The position numbers were made by a program, and so were the translations under genes. Shown here piece after piece: positions 1 to 10,324 of a DNA stretch of 64,000 nucleotides (position 1 is the first letter of the stretch; the number at the start of each line of letters is the position of its first letter). Origin of the DNA: Trichomonas vaginalis G3 (Eukaryota > Parabasalia > Trichomonadida > Trichomonadidae); the NCBI RefSeq assembly GCF_026262505.1, contig NC_067203.1, forward strand, positions 23,913,411 to 23,977,410, written 5' to 3'. The notes beneath the pieces were generated by a model. The model saw only the letters and a program-made list of their open reading frames with translations. It made no database searches and was not told where the DNA came from.

Positions 1-130
1 GAAATGGATAAGAAAAAAAGTTGTAAAATCACAAAAGAATTGAGAAGTTTATGGAGGTTTGCCAGAATATAAATGAATGATTTATTGTATGATGGATTTA
101 TCAACATATTAAAGAGCATTGTGAATCGAT

Positions 131-1443
131 ATGTTTATTATACAAGTTAGCACATTTGACGATAAAGAGATCGAGAATATATACCAAAATATAAAAAGCA
201 AATTAATTGCAACAAAAATCTTATTGCCATCTGAGTTAAAGGGAATAATTTTTGAAGCGTCAAAGTTCAACAGCCTTTATTTAAAGTCATATTTGTCGAT
301 TTTCCAAAAAGTTTCAACTCTCTATCCCAAAGATCAAAGATGCCATGATATTCCTTCTTTATTATTATATGATATGTTTTATTCTAAGGACAGACAAATA
401 GTTAAAGATGAACTTGAGAAACCAAAATATTCATTACCTTTAACTGAAAATAATGCAATTTACAGGTCAATAATCAATGATGACCAATATTTATAAATTT
501 GGCTCATAGAAAGCAAAGAATTTCAGAAAAATCAAATGATAACTATTTTATCCAGATCCATATACAAATAATTCACTTTTGGAATTATGCTGCTATCATG
601 ATGCAGTTAAATGTTTTAAGATTTTAAAGTCAAAATTTAATTCAGATGTTACAAAAAAAATGCTTATATTATTCATTCTTGAGCGGAAAAACAGACATAT
701 TGAATGAGTGCATGAAATTTCAGAATCCAAATAAAGAATGCATGAAATATGCAATAGTATCTCACAATGATAGCTTGAATGGAGATACAGATCTTCACAT
801 CGCTGCCCAGGGGAAATCCCTAAAAATTTTCGAGTTTCTTGTTTCACATTGCGCAGAGATCAACTCACAAAATAATAATGGGTGTACGGTACTTATTTAT
901 GCAATTTGTAATAATAATATAGAAATGGTAAAATGTCTTGTATCTCATAATGCGGATGTCAACGTAAAAGACAAACATGGAAATTTCCCTCTAATTTTGG
1001 CTATTGGGTTAAGAAACATAAGAATTATTGAAATTCTCATTTCAAAAGGTGCCGATATTAATGCAAGAAATAATCTCGGACGCATGGCTCTTATTAATGC
1101 TGTTGATAACAGCCAAATGGAAATTGTACAATTCTTTATATCACATAATGCTTATGTGAATGCAATGAATGAAAAAGGAAATTCACCTCTTATGTATGCA
1201 GTAAGAAATAGAAGCGAAGATATCGCCAAATATCTCATAATACATGGGGCAAATGTGCGGCTTAGATCAGTTGATGGAAATTCTCCACTACGTATTGCAG
1301 TGGAAAATGATTTAGAAAAAACAACGAAACTTCTTCTTATGCAGGGCGCTAGTATATATGCTAAGGATAATAAAAGTGAACAGTATTGGAATTCGCAAAG
1401 GATAAAAGATTATTTAGATATTCTGACTCTCAAAGGCTTGTAA
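131..1443 (+). pseudogene. Broken DUF3447/ankyrin-repeat protein gene
   Basis: A host gene of the large trichomonad DUF3447-ankyrin family, a likely protein-binding scaffold of unknown partner. The first open part (131-496) matches the family N-terminus (IENIYQNIKSKLI, LKSYL, IYRSIINDD). It ends at a TAA at 494-496. Coding similarity continues in shifted frames (LLELCCYHDAVKCFKILKSK, about 557-650), with a second shift at the A-run 652-659. The frame 646-1443 holds the rest of DUF3447 (ECMKYAIVSHN) and about five ankyrin repeats (FLVSH..INSQNNNG, LVSHNADVNVKDKHG, LISKGADINARNNLG). The middle of DUF3447 also looks shortened. At least three lesions make a functional product unlikely. A short open stretch just before 131 may be a further displaced piece. 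Family assignment is confident; the lesion positions are by eye. Confidence 0.8.
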
Positions 1444-1846
1444 TTTGTCGGGCAGCATTGGATAAGTTTTTTGTTTCTTCAATTATAATGATTGAATTAA
1501 ATAGTTAAGTAATTATTACATTAAGAATGACTTTCCATATCAATTTAAACGTCAAATTTCTTAATGAACTAGCGCTAGGTATCTCAATTAGTTGAAAACA
1601 AGTGATTTCCACAAGGAAAAATTCCTTTACAATTCAAAGCATTTGATATTTTAACAATCTAGTAGGATCTATTTCTAATGTTTAAAAATCATAATATAAA
1701 ATAAAAAGCTAATGCATATACTGATACTGTAAGCTATACATAGTTGGAATGACGCTATTTCGATATTAAATAGCCTTCTAATCGATATTTCATTAGTCTC
1801 TTTCTAAAATTCCTTCATTGCCACTTTTTTTTTGTAACGTATATAA
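1444..1846. other. Intergenic, promoter side of the MYCBP homologue
   Basis: AT-rich spacer with no open frame or repeat that I can support. The only signal is a TCATTG initiator-like hexamer at 1815-1820, about 30 nt before the next start codon, followed by a T-run at 1824-1833. Confidence 0.5.
1815..1820 (+). promoter_or_regulatory. Initiator-like TCATTG before the MYCBP homologue
   Basis: Matches the trichomonad initiator TCA(+1)Y(T/A), apart from the last base seen here. It lies about 30 nt before the ATG, somewhat further than usual. Confidence 0.4.
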
Positions 1847-2107
1847 ATGGAGAATAAACGTGAAGCATTCCGCAAGTACCTTGATGATGGTGGTGTTCTC
1901 GACGCACTCACAAGAGTACTTGTAGCTTTATATGAAGAGCCAGAGAATCCAGAGGCTCCATTAGAGTATATTAAACAATTTTTAGGATCTCCAAATGGAA
2001 TTGATGTAGAGAGCCTTCAAAACGAAAATAAGGAATTAGAAGAACAGGTAAAGACATTAGAAGCAAGAGCAGCAGAGCTAAAGCAACAACTTGGAATAAC
2101 AGAATAA
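1847..2107 (+). CDS. MYCBP/AMY-1 homologue (FAP174-like)
   Basis: An 86-aa intact protein matching c-Myc-binding protein AMY-1 along its length. It has the N-terminal KREAFRKYLDDGGVLDALTR and VLVALYEEPENPEAPLEYIK, which closely follow human KREQFRRYLEKSGVLDTLTKVLVALYEEPEKP. The C-terminal half (about residues 56-83) is a heptad-rich coiled coil. The human protein is 103 aa. In flagellates the orthologue (Chlamydomonas FAP174) sits in the flagellar central apparatus and binds an A-kinase anchor protein, so a flagellar role is the best inference for a 9+2-flagellated trichomonad. The start is the first ATG after an initiator-like TCATTG. The stop lies in TAAATAAAC, which suits the trichomonad UAAA poly(A) signal. 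Family call is strong; role is inferred. Confidence 0.9.
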   Translation: MENKREAFRKYLDDGGVLDALTRVLVALYEEPENPEAPLEYIKQFLGSPNGIDVESLQNENKELEEQVKTLEARAAELKQQLGITE

Positions 2108-2707
2108 ATAAACTGTATTATTTTATATCTTAAATAAACGGATGAATATATAGTTATACAAAACCTACAAAATAACAAAAATGAAATCTATTCTCTTCAC
2201 TAATTTAAAAAATATTTGAATATCTATCATAGATCAACGATCTCAGAAAGCAGTCGAGATCACATCTAACTTTTTTATTAATTCCATGCAAATCTAATAT
2301 GAATATATCACGATATTGAGATTTTTATTGATATGATTTTAATTTTTTTTTTGAATCATGCATTATATGATCCAACACATTTAGTTATAGCATAAATTAT
2401 TACCCGGATAAAACTAGTCATTTCGTTTATTCACATTTCAAATAGAATAATGTCATAAACTTTCAACAATACTGATGTGTGGCAACACCATATGACTAAA
2501 CTAAAAGGCTCAAACATTTACTTATGATTCTAAGGTTATGATATCAATATATTAAGGATTATTCAATAGAGATGGTTTCATATATAGATGCTTGGGCTAT
2601 GAACTGCAGATAGTGACTATAGTTTATGCTCAAATGATCGTTTGACAATGTTTTTGCTCCACAGGCATAAAAAATAAGAAGTGATAAACAAAAAGTGACA
2701 AAATAAT
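2108..2707. other. Intergenic, nothing recognised
   Basis: 600 bp of AT-rich DNA without a supported open frame. The last 40 bp before the next gene contain two AAGTGA(T/C)A repeats (about 2680-2699), of the kind common before trichomonad genes. No clear initiator was found. Confidence 0.4.
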
Positions 2708-3058
2708 ATGTTTAGGGCAATTGCTGAGGAACATAAGGAAAAACAAAAGGAAAAAAAGGCACATATGAAAGAGCTTGAAACAAAAATTGTCGATCAGTCT
2801 CTTCCAGCACTTAGCGATGCAGTCTTTGAAAAATTAACAAAAGGATCAGAGGAAATTCTTACAAACCAAAAAGAAATAGACTGTAGATGCAAAACAGTTC
2901 GCGAAGAGTGGGAAAAGCTTAACAATGAGCTCGGAAAGTGGGCAACTATGATTAATGACCTTGATCGTGCTGTTAAAGAAATTGGAGATGTTCGTGCATG
3001 GTCACAACAAATACAGGCTCAAGTTCAAGAGGCTGTCGAGCGTCTTGACAAGCAATAA
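2708..3058 (+). CDS. BLOC-1 subunit 1 / GCN5L1 homologue
   Basis: A 116-aa intact protein. Residues 1-20 (MFRAIAEEHKEKQKEKKAHM) match the human BLOC1S1 start (LLKEHQAKQNERKE). The C-terminal half carries LGKWATMINDLDRAVKEIGD and VRAWSQQIQ, matching [29 protein letters not shown]. It is almost wholly helical. BLOC1S1 is a subunit of the BLOC-1 and BORC complexes that position lysosomes and sort endosomal cargo, and it has also been linked to protein acetylation. In this organism a cytosolic endolysosomal complex role is inferred from the family. The TAA stop sits in CAATAAAC, again overlapping a UAAA signal. It is convergent with the permease gene downstream. Confidence 0.9.
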   Translation: MFRAIAEEHKEKQKEKKAHMKELETKIVDQSLPALSDAVFEKLTKGSEEILTNQKEIDCRCKTVREEWEKLNNELGKWATMINDLDRAVKEIGDVRAWSQQIQAQVQEAVERLDKQ

Positions 3059-3955
3059 ACTATTCTATTCCGATTTTAATTTTTATTAACTTCTATTTAT
3101 ATTCTATAAAATACAATTTCTATAACGATCAAAAATCATACATAAATATTTGATATCTTTGATTAAATCTAAAGAGAGAGAGGGTCAAAGTTGCTATTTG
3201 TCACTTTTCCACAAGAAGATAATGGGGAAAAAGTTATCATATAGTTGATCTCACTCACCTAGGTGAGAGATGCATGTAGTGTAATGTGATAAACAGTGGG
3301 ATTGCTGATCTAAGTCCTAGGTTCGAGACACATTGGCTTCATTTTTCTCTTTTTTATTGACGTAAACTATTCAATTTTTGTGTTCTCCATTCAAATTTCA
3401 GAATTTTTTTTGCAGATTTCACGCTACATTCGAAGTTACCTTTTGTAACAACCACCACTGCCTACGAAAGACGAAAGTGTGTCACGATTTCACCCGGAAA
3501 TCCGACGGTTGTTTAAGAGTATGCACTTTTGTCACCTACTCAATCTAAAGATTTGTTTTTCATTTTGAATTTATTTTTCATAAAAATCATGTTTTTAAAA
3601 TGTAAATTGTTAAATCAAGCTATGGTTAGAATAATTTCGAACTATTTTGAATTAAAAAATGAAATCAAATTTGAGTTAACTTAGTTTAGTGTGAAAACAT
3701 TAAAAAACATATTTTCCAGGTTGATAAAATAAGAATTGTTTAGTCAAATAGAAGGATTTCGATATTTTTTTGAAAAATTTGTTGAATTTTGCATGGAAGC
3801 AGCTATTTTTGAGCTTTTATTTTGCGTTACAAAAAGAAAGTTTATTTAATATAATATATGCAGCAATTATTCCGTTCGTTTAAAACAAAATTAAATTCCA
3901 AACGAATAATCACATTCAATAAATAAAAAAATACGAAATCCAGAGAAGATGTGGC
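3059..3955. other. Convergent spacer with a tRNA-like B-box region
   Basis: 3' ends of two convergent genes flank this AT-rich spacer. Within it, 3255-3266 is a perfect 12-bp palindrome TCACCTAGGTGA. About 50 bp on, AGGTTCGAGAC (near 3321) resembles a pol III B box and is followed by a T-run near 3350. The flanks do not fold into a convincing cloverleaf, so I do not call a tRNA. The remainder to 3955 shows nothing. Confidence 0.4.
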
Positions 3956-5767
3956 TTATTTGAGTTCATATCCGACAAGTTCTGGATCTGGCATTTGCTT
4001 GTTATCTGTCTGAGAAGCAGACGAACCAGTAGAAATGTGGAGGCTCTCAGATTCGTCAGTCTTCTGTGGGTACTTGGCATCGAAGAGGATTTCTTCTTCA
4101 GCGTATTTGATATTTGTATTGATTTTTCCGCATTTCTTGAGAATCAAGAATGCAACGACAGCGATGATGAAGATTACCAAAGAAATAAGGAAGATCACCC
4201 ATCCTCCGTGAGAGAAAATCATACAAATCATGGCTGCGATCTGGACAACGACTGAGAAGATGTTTAAGTAAGGATACAAGAATGCTTGGTGGTCGAGATC
4301 CTTCTTTGGATCATATCCGCGTCTCTTTAGTTTGATTCTGAAGACAATTTGGGATATGATGATTCCGACCCACATCAAAGTGCCCGTGAATCCACTGATA
4401 CCCAAAAGAGATCCGTAGAGTGATGAGGATCCCTTACCAAAGACGCCCATTGTTTGTGATAAGAAACCAAAGATGAAAACAATCCAAATGAAAACAAGAG
4501 TAAATATCGTAGCGTTGAAAGGTGCAGCATACTTGTTGAGTTTGGATAAGAACGCTGGAGCCAAACCTTCCTTTGACAAACCATAAATGCATCTGACTGT
4601 ACCGTAAAGACCGGAGTTAGCGCATGAGAAAGCAGCAACAAGAGTGACAAAAGTGAATAATTGGCCGGCCCATTTCAATCCGTATGATGATAATGCGTAA
4701 GCGAAAATTGATTCGTCGAGTGAAGCTTTGTGATGAGGAACGATCATAATCAAACACAAAATAGGGATAATGTAGATCATGATAATTCTTGTAGCAACTT
4801 TCTTGCAGGCTGCTGGAATATTCTTCTTCGGATCTTCAGTTTCAGCCGCAGAAAGACCGACAATTTCGGATCCCTGGAAGTTAACCAAAACATAGATCAT
4901 GTATGTGATGAGAATTGCATAGCCATTGGGGAAAAGACGATGGGCCAATGAACCCTCACCTTCTGTAATGACTTTTCCGCCAATGAAACCAACTTCTGTA
5001 TCTGTGAATGGATGCTGTTTCTTTCCAATGACACCAACCCAGATAAAGAAGGCGACAACGACGAAAAATACAATGACTAAGATTTTCGCAATAGCCATTG
5101 CTGATTCGACGTGGCCGAACCATTTGACCTTGAACAAGTTGATAAGTGTCAAAAGGACAAGACATATGCAACCCCAAACGAAATCACTCCATGCGGGGTT
5201 CTTGAAAGGAATTGTGTAATAAGTATTCATGAAGGTTGAGAAGGCAAGACATTCGGATGGAACGTAGACAACCCAGTTAACCCAGAACGACCAACCAATG
5301 CCTGTACTGATGGCATCTCCTAAAAACTCTCTATTGTAAGCAACAAATGAACCATGACGTGGTAAATTGACTAAAAGCTCGGAAAATGATTGCATAACAC
5401 CGAAAACACAAACACCAGCAATAAAGTAACCAATGAGAACGGGGATAGCGCCCATTTCAGCAAAGGTAAGTCCGAGGCCTAAGAAATAGCACGAACCAAT
5501 AATTCCTCCAAGAGAAATCAAAGTAACATGCCAGGATTTGATACCTCTTGATAAAGAGGTAGGCGGACCGTCGTCCACAGATTTAATGACTGGTTGAGAG
5601 TCATCATGTGGACCTAAGTCGTGTAATTCTTGACCATCTGGGTCAACATGTTGAAATTCGGTAAATTGAGCGACTGTTTCTGTTTCGACTTCGTGACTGT
5701 TAATTGGAAGATCCGGAAACTCTTGTGGATCTGGAGATTCTTCGCTAGAATGATGATCTGAATCCAT
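3956..5767 (-). CDS. APC-superfamily amino-acid permease
   Basis: A 603-aa intact integral membrane transporter. A hydrophilic acidic N-terminal tail (residues 1-75) precedes SLSRGIKSWHVTLISLGGII, the signature before and in the first membrane helix of AAT/YAT amino-acid permeases, with GGIIGS at 87-92. About 12 membrane segments follow. Conserved family pieces include FSELLVNLPRHGSF after helix 2 and LSAAETEDPKKNIP in the mid-protein loop, the usual ETxNPxKxIP motif. The C-terminal tail is hydrophilic. It should import amino acids across the plasma or endosomal membrane by cation symport; specificity cannot be told from sequence. On the minus strand TCATTT lies 14 nt before the ATG, a good initiator. 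Length and motifs fit a functional gene. Confidence 0.92.
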   Translation of the reverse strand: MDSDHHSSEESPDPQEFPDLPINSHEVETETVAQFTEFQHVDPDGQELHDLGPHDDSQPVIKSVDDGPPTSLSRGIKSWHVTLISLGGIIGSCYFLGLGLTFAEMGAIPVLIGYFIAGVCVFGVMQSFSELLVNLPRHGSFVAYNREFLGDAISTGIGWSFWVNWVVYVPSECLAFSTFMNTYYTIPFKNPAWSDFVWGCICLVLLTLINLFKVKWFGHVESAMAIAKILVIVFFVVVAFFIWVGVIGKKQHPFTDTEVGFIGGKVITEGEGSLAHRLFPNGYAILITYMIYVLVNFQGSEIVGLSAAETEDPKKNIPAACKKVATRIIMIYIIPILCLIMIVPHHKASLDESIFAYALSSYGLKWAGQLFTFVTLVAAFSCANSGLYGTVRCIYGLSKEGLAPAFLSKLNKYAAPFNATIFTLVFIWIVFIFGFLSQTMGVFGKGSSSLYGSLLGISGFTGTLMWVGIIISQIVFRIKLKRRGYDPKKDLDHQAFLYPYLNIFSVVVQIAAMICMIFSHGGWVIFLISLVIFIIAVVAFLILKKCGKINTNIKYAEEEILFDAKYPQKTDESESLHISTGSSASQTDNKQMPDPELVGYELK

Positions 5768-5777
5768 TGCGAGAAAA

Positions 5778-5783
5778 AAATGA
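5778..5783 (-). promoter_or_regulatory. Initiator of the permease gene
   Basis: TCATTT on the minus strand fits the trichomonad initiator TCAYTW. The presumed start A lies 14 nt before the ATG, matching the very short leaders of these organisms. Confidence 0.6.
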
Positions 5784-5942
5784 AATTGTGAATATTGTGT
5801 TAAAATCAGAAAATTGAGTAGAAAAATGGTCTGTTTCTTTTAAATTTGAATGCAATTAATTTTAAAATAAGACCATTGTAATTAGAAGTGCATACTAAAT
5901 ATGATCTCATTTCGACAATTTTTTCTCCAGCGTTAATTTTGC

Positions 5943-6010
5943 AAATTACCACAGACTATTTCAGAGGATTGAGCGGCAACTCAATCCTCTGAAATAGTCT
6001 GTGGTAATTT
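5943..6010. repeat. Perfect 31-bp inverted repeat, 6-nt loop
   Basis: Two exactly complementary 31-bp arms (5943-5973 and 5980-6010) flank the loop CGGCAA. Outer bases are AAATTACCACAG. The transcript would form a very stable hairpin about 180 bp upstream of the permease start. It could be a small fold-back transposon, a hairpin RNA precursor or a cruciform. No flanking target duplication is evident. Confidence 0.85.
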
Positions 6011-7080
6011 TTAGTCTCTACACTATTTCAATATAAGCTCCATTTTTAAACAGTTTTTAAAAATCGAGCATTGAAAAGTGTGATGAGACTTTTATTTTTT
6101 CTGTCAATTCGTATTCTCTCAAATGATTCTGACATAAAGGTTAATATTAACTTTAGGTACAGCAAAATATTGCATAAGATTTGCATTTGTGAACGTAACC
6201 CAATTTTTTAAATGATCCAGATTAAAAGAATTAATATACAAATACAACCGATATGTAACCTTTTTTCACGAACTCCAAGCCATAGAATGAAAAAATTTTG
6301 ACGGTTTGATTTTGATAAAATATATTGTACAATACACCAATATCAAAATTACTTTTATTGTTCTAATTGTAAAGTTCTCAATCAAATTTTGTATTCAAAT
6401 AAAATTTTTATTCCATCAAAATCAATGTTTTTAATTATATCAATCTAAACACATTTCAATATTGAATTTCATATTATAATTCAAGTTTTAGAAAATCATC
6501 CATTTTTTTAAAAGAAAACAACAATAATGATTACTGAAGTACTATCTACACAGGTCTAGCATAGAAACTTAGCCGGCGATATATAAATTTGGGTTCATTA
6601 TGACATAAACAAATCACAAAATAGCCATTGATCTTACAACGATCTCGCTATTTACCTTCTTATTTCTCAAATATCAATGGTATCATTGACAATATCATTT
6701 TTATTTTAACAGTCTTGTTTGTTCTAAATCCTTTCAAATGAACTATTTTTTAAGGATTTATGAATTCTTACTATAATAAGATCCTTTTAAATGTATAATT
6801 CCTCCTGATCCTGAAAGAGATAACTGTAAAATAAAGGGTGTGACTGTCTTTTAATCTGTCCACCCGAATACTATCGATTTCATTTTAAAATCTTATAATC
6901 CATTGCTTAAATAATAGTCAACAAGCATTTTTACTCGAAAATATAATTAAGCATTTTACATCAATTAATTCAGAATCGTACATATCCTTCAAATTTGATA
7001 TAATTCACTACAATGGTAAATTTATTATTATATGACGATCAAGATTGGTCAAATATTTTCAGAAAAAATTGAATTCTTTC

Positions 7081-7088
7081 AATCTTTC
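7081..7088. repeat. Target-site duplication, left copy (AATCTTTC)
   Basis: Identical to 11148-11155 directly beyond the other end of the 4.06-kb element. Confidence 0.75.
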
Positions 7089-7932
7089 AGAGGTAGGGCA
7101 ACGATAGAAAATTTTTGGAAAAAAAGTTCGGAGATCTTAAACGTATCATATTCCCTGCATGGTTTGGTATCTTCCGCCATGCGTTGTGCCAAACATATTG
7201 ACACTTTCCAATAATTAATTTATGGTATGAGTCACAGAGTTAGATTATAAAAAGAAAGTAAATAATTGCAATTAGAAATCATATATGTCGGAAATCAAAT
7301 GTTGATGAGCAGAAACCTTTTACTCATCATAAAAGAGATAAATCACTAAAGATTTGTATACATTAAAATTTGATATTTGGTGCTCGAAAACTGTCTGATG
7401 GGACTCCTCCAAAATGAACCAATCTATCGCTGAGGACCAAATTAGATGATGTGGATGGTGTATTCTCTAATTCTAACTTAGGAAGAATGGGAATAAAACG
7501 AATGACGACAACAACATGTCAAACATAGATTAAATATCTATGAATCAATAAAGTATACGTGCATTGAATGTGATAACGATCACTTGAGGCTTATAACTCT
7601 TTGACTAAATTATGCAATAATTAAATATAATCATTTTTATATTTTTATACTGATAGTAATTAATATACTATCCTGCTTAATAAATGGTATGATCAAATTT
7701 GTTTGAAAATTTAATTATGTATATGAAACTATGTCTTCTATATAAAAATCAAAATTTTCTAACGAACCTAGATTGAACCTTTATGAAAATCTATCATTTT
7801 TGTTAATTGAGTTAATATGAATCTTTTACATATGTATATATAGCATTGATAGCTTATATAATCATGGTTTATTCCATATTAACATATTTTTTCAGTTAAA
7901 TTTGTTAATAATATCATGTAACAAATTAATTC

Positions 7933-8583
7933 GAGTGCGGGACAAATTTGCCAAGTGTTACTTTTCAATAACCTTAAATTACACTTTTCTCATTTTTGAA
8001 AAAATAACCTTAAATTATATTTGAAGAAATTATGTCTATGATATATGTTTTATGCTAGAATCTTGGAGTTTTCATGCACTACACAAGAGCTCCAAGGTTC
8101 CAAGAGTGAATGCTCAATAGCAATTATAGAGATGTACCTTTTCAAAATGACTTTTACTGATTAAATTTAATCAATAGAAGACATTTTGAAAAGGTACCTC
8201 TACAATTAGATATACAAGAGATTCAAAGCTTCATTTCAGATAGATTTGAAACTTTGAAACTCTTGGTAGATTTTGAGTGAATGCTGACAATCATCTTTGA
8301 GAAGGTTTTCTTTAAGAAAACCTTCTCAAAGAGGTTTCTCAGGAGCCCTGAGGCTCCCTTTCGTAATGATTGGGAGCCTTGGGGCTCCTGAGACGAAGAA
8401 TGGCTTCGCCGAATCTTTGATCAGCAGAGGCCAAATGAAAAGGCCTCTGCTGACGGATTCTCAGGAGCCCTGAGGCTCCCTTTCGTAATGATTGGGAGCC
8501 TTGGGGCTCCTGCAGCAGAGTATCGCTCCGCTCCATTAATTTTTTTAAAAAAAAGTGCCGTGTGGCAAATTTGTCCTGTTCCC
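7933..8583. mobile_element. Mutator-like MITE nested in the 4-kb element
   Basis: The ends are imperfect inverted repeats of about 35 bp. They share GGACAAATTTGCCA and an outer GRGNNCRG on the left (7933 on) and, reverse-complemented, on the right (to 8583). A 9-bp direct repeat AATTAATTC flanks it (7924-7932 and 8584-8592), the size typical of Mutator-like elements, which are known in trichomonads. The 651-bp interior has no transposase. It holds an 18-bp-arm palindrome (8295-8331), a GC-rich 53-bp hairpin module present twice (about 8338-8390 and 8460-8512) and another hairpin between them (about 8422-8452). Confidence 0.75.
8338..8512. repeat. Duplicated GC-rich hairpin module inside the MITE
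   Basis: The same 53-bp segment, starting CTCAGGAGCCCTGAGGCTCC, occurs at about 8338-8390 and 8460-8512 in direct orientation. Each copy folds on itself, AGGAGCCCTGAGGCTCCC pairing with GGGAGCCTTGGGGCTCCT. The hairpin GCAGAGGCC/GGCCTCTGC lies between the copies. It stands out sharply from the surrounding AT-rich DNA. Confidence 0.8.
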
Positions 8584-10275
8584 AATTAATTCAAGATTAG
8601 AATGTCTACAAAATGCTAACAAATAAGAACAAAATACGATTTCTCGACTTAAATTTTAATATGGAGTAGTTTTTCGTTTAAATCTAATTAAAAATGAATA
8701 AAAACTTATCTTGTACTATTTTCATTCAAAGATTTTAATAATGTAAATCATGCATTTTCATAATTCAGTACAGTTCTTTTTAGAATTAAAGTTGATGAGG
8801 ATGATATTTGTGATTTAAAATAATTTGTTAATGTTCACCTTTTATTCATCACCTTGTGGTATGCCCTAAAGCAATAGCATTATCAATTCTGCTGAATTGA
8901 TCAACTCAAAATTCCAAAAAAAATTCAAAATTTCAAAAATGAAATTAAACAATTTGAATTTTCACATAAAAAATCAATTTCGAAAAAATTTGGAAAATCA
9001 AAGTATTTGATAATTAGTCAAATAATCAATTTACATCGTTTTTACTCATAAAAAACAACTAATTTTTGATTTTGATATCATATTTGATAAATACTCATTC
9101 CAGAGTTGACGTAATGTATTAATTATTGTTAGAGATATTGCTTTCGCAGCAAAATTCTTATTTCATGAAAGAAAAAAAAAATGATTTTATTCCAACAAAA
9201 ACAAGTAAACAGATGAATGGAAACGTACTATATTTTCATAAATGTAGTAATCAGCGTGTCGGCTTTTGTTTATCATGTTCGAGTCAAAATGTATTAACTT
9301 GTAATAAGAAATATTCGAAGATTATATGAAGTATTGAGCATTCTTTGTAGAAATATTTGTAATTCATTACTAACATATATAATAAAGTTGTTTTTTTTCC
9401 TTATTGCAATAATTTTGTCTGATTTTAATAACTTTCATGTATACGAGTTGTGTGAATATGCATCATAATATGCGTAAATATACTTATTTGCGACGAATAA
9501 TGTGGTTGCATAATGGAGGTGCTAAATTTTTGATTTTTAATATGGGGCTTTGGTATGTATAATCATGTTCTTATCTCAACGTAGGAGTATTGGTGCAATA
9601 TGATTAAAATTTACGAGGCTGATCTTAAATTGAATAATTCTGGAGTATAAATCACAATGCAGCTAATTCTATGTTAAAGATAGATACAGATTGTAGTAAT
9701 CAATTAGGGAGTACAAATTCATTCTTTCATTTCTGTCGTATTGAGCAGAAAGGAAGAGATCATAACCCTAGGAAAAAAAGCCCAAATTTGTCACTTTTCA
9801 TAGTACGTTAAACTCAATTCGCTCGGCGAATGCCGAGCACACGTACTCATCATTCAACATAATATTCTCATTCTTTGGTTATATATAGTGCCAGACAACA
9901 CAAGATTTCAAAGAATTACTTGAGTTTTTCAATTAATCTTAATCCGATTTTAGATTTATCGAGAACTCCATCATCACAATCACATACTTCAGTGCGGTAA
10001 CTACAATTATCCATATACAGAAGGAAGTTCTTTTCGAACAACTCATTTGGAGTCTGTTTTGGAAAGAACTTCTTTCTGTCCGACTTAATTTCATAGTTCC
10101 TGATCAACCAAAAGACAGAAACCACACACTATCTACTCAGGAAAGGAGTTCTTTCTAAATCTTCCTTAAATTGAGATTTTACGAGAGATAACCCTTCTAT
10201 TGCACTTAAAAATGAACATTTTGATATCTTTAGTATCACACATGGTCATATATAGTATTTCATCTACATGAATAC

Positions 10276-10324
10276 ATTCATCTTTCGAAGTCTCTCATTA
10301 AATGGGAGGCTTCGAAAGATGAAT
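10276..10324. repeat. Hairpin with 15-bp arms
   Basis: ATTCATCTTTCGAAG (10276-10290) is exactly complementary to 10310-10324. The 19-nt centre is itself partly complementary. Confidence 0.8.

Larger units (their letters stand above)
5768..7080. other. Gene-free stretch
   Basis: Apart from the permease initiator and the long hairpin at 5943-6010, no coding, RNA or repeat signal is seen. The 60-codon open frame starting at 7032 runs across a transposon boundary and is not believed. Confidence 0.5.

Noticed and set aside
3255-3350. tRNA gene
   Set aside because: B-box-like sequence present but no acceptor, D or T stem pairing that forms a cloverleaf.
7032-7214. 60-codon open frame
   Set aside because: Crosses the left boundary and target duplication of the 4-kb transposon; no family resemblance.
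9780-9805. Another Mutator-like end (AAATTTGTCACTTTTC)
   Set aside because: Resembles the MITE end only in part; no matching partner or target duplication found.
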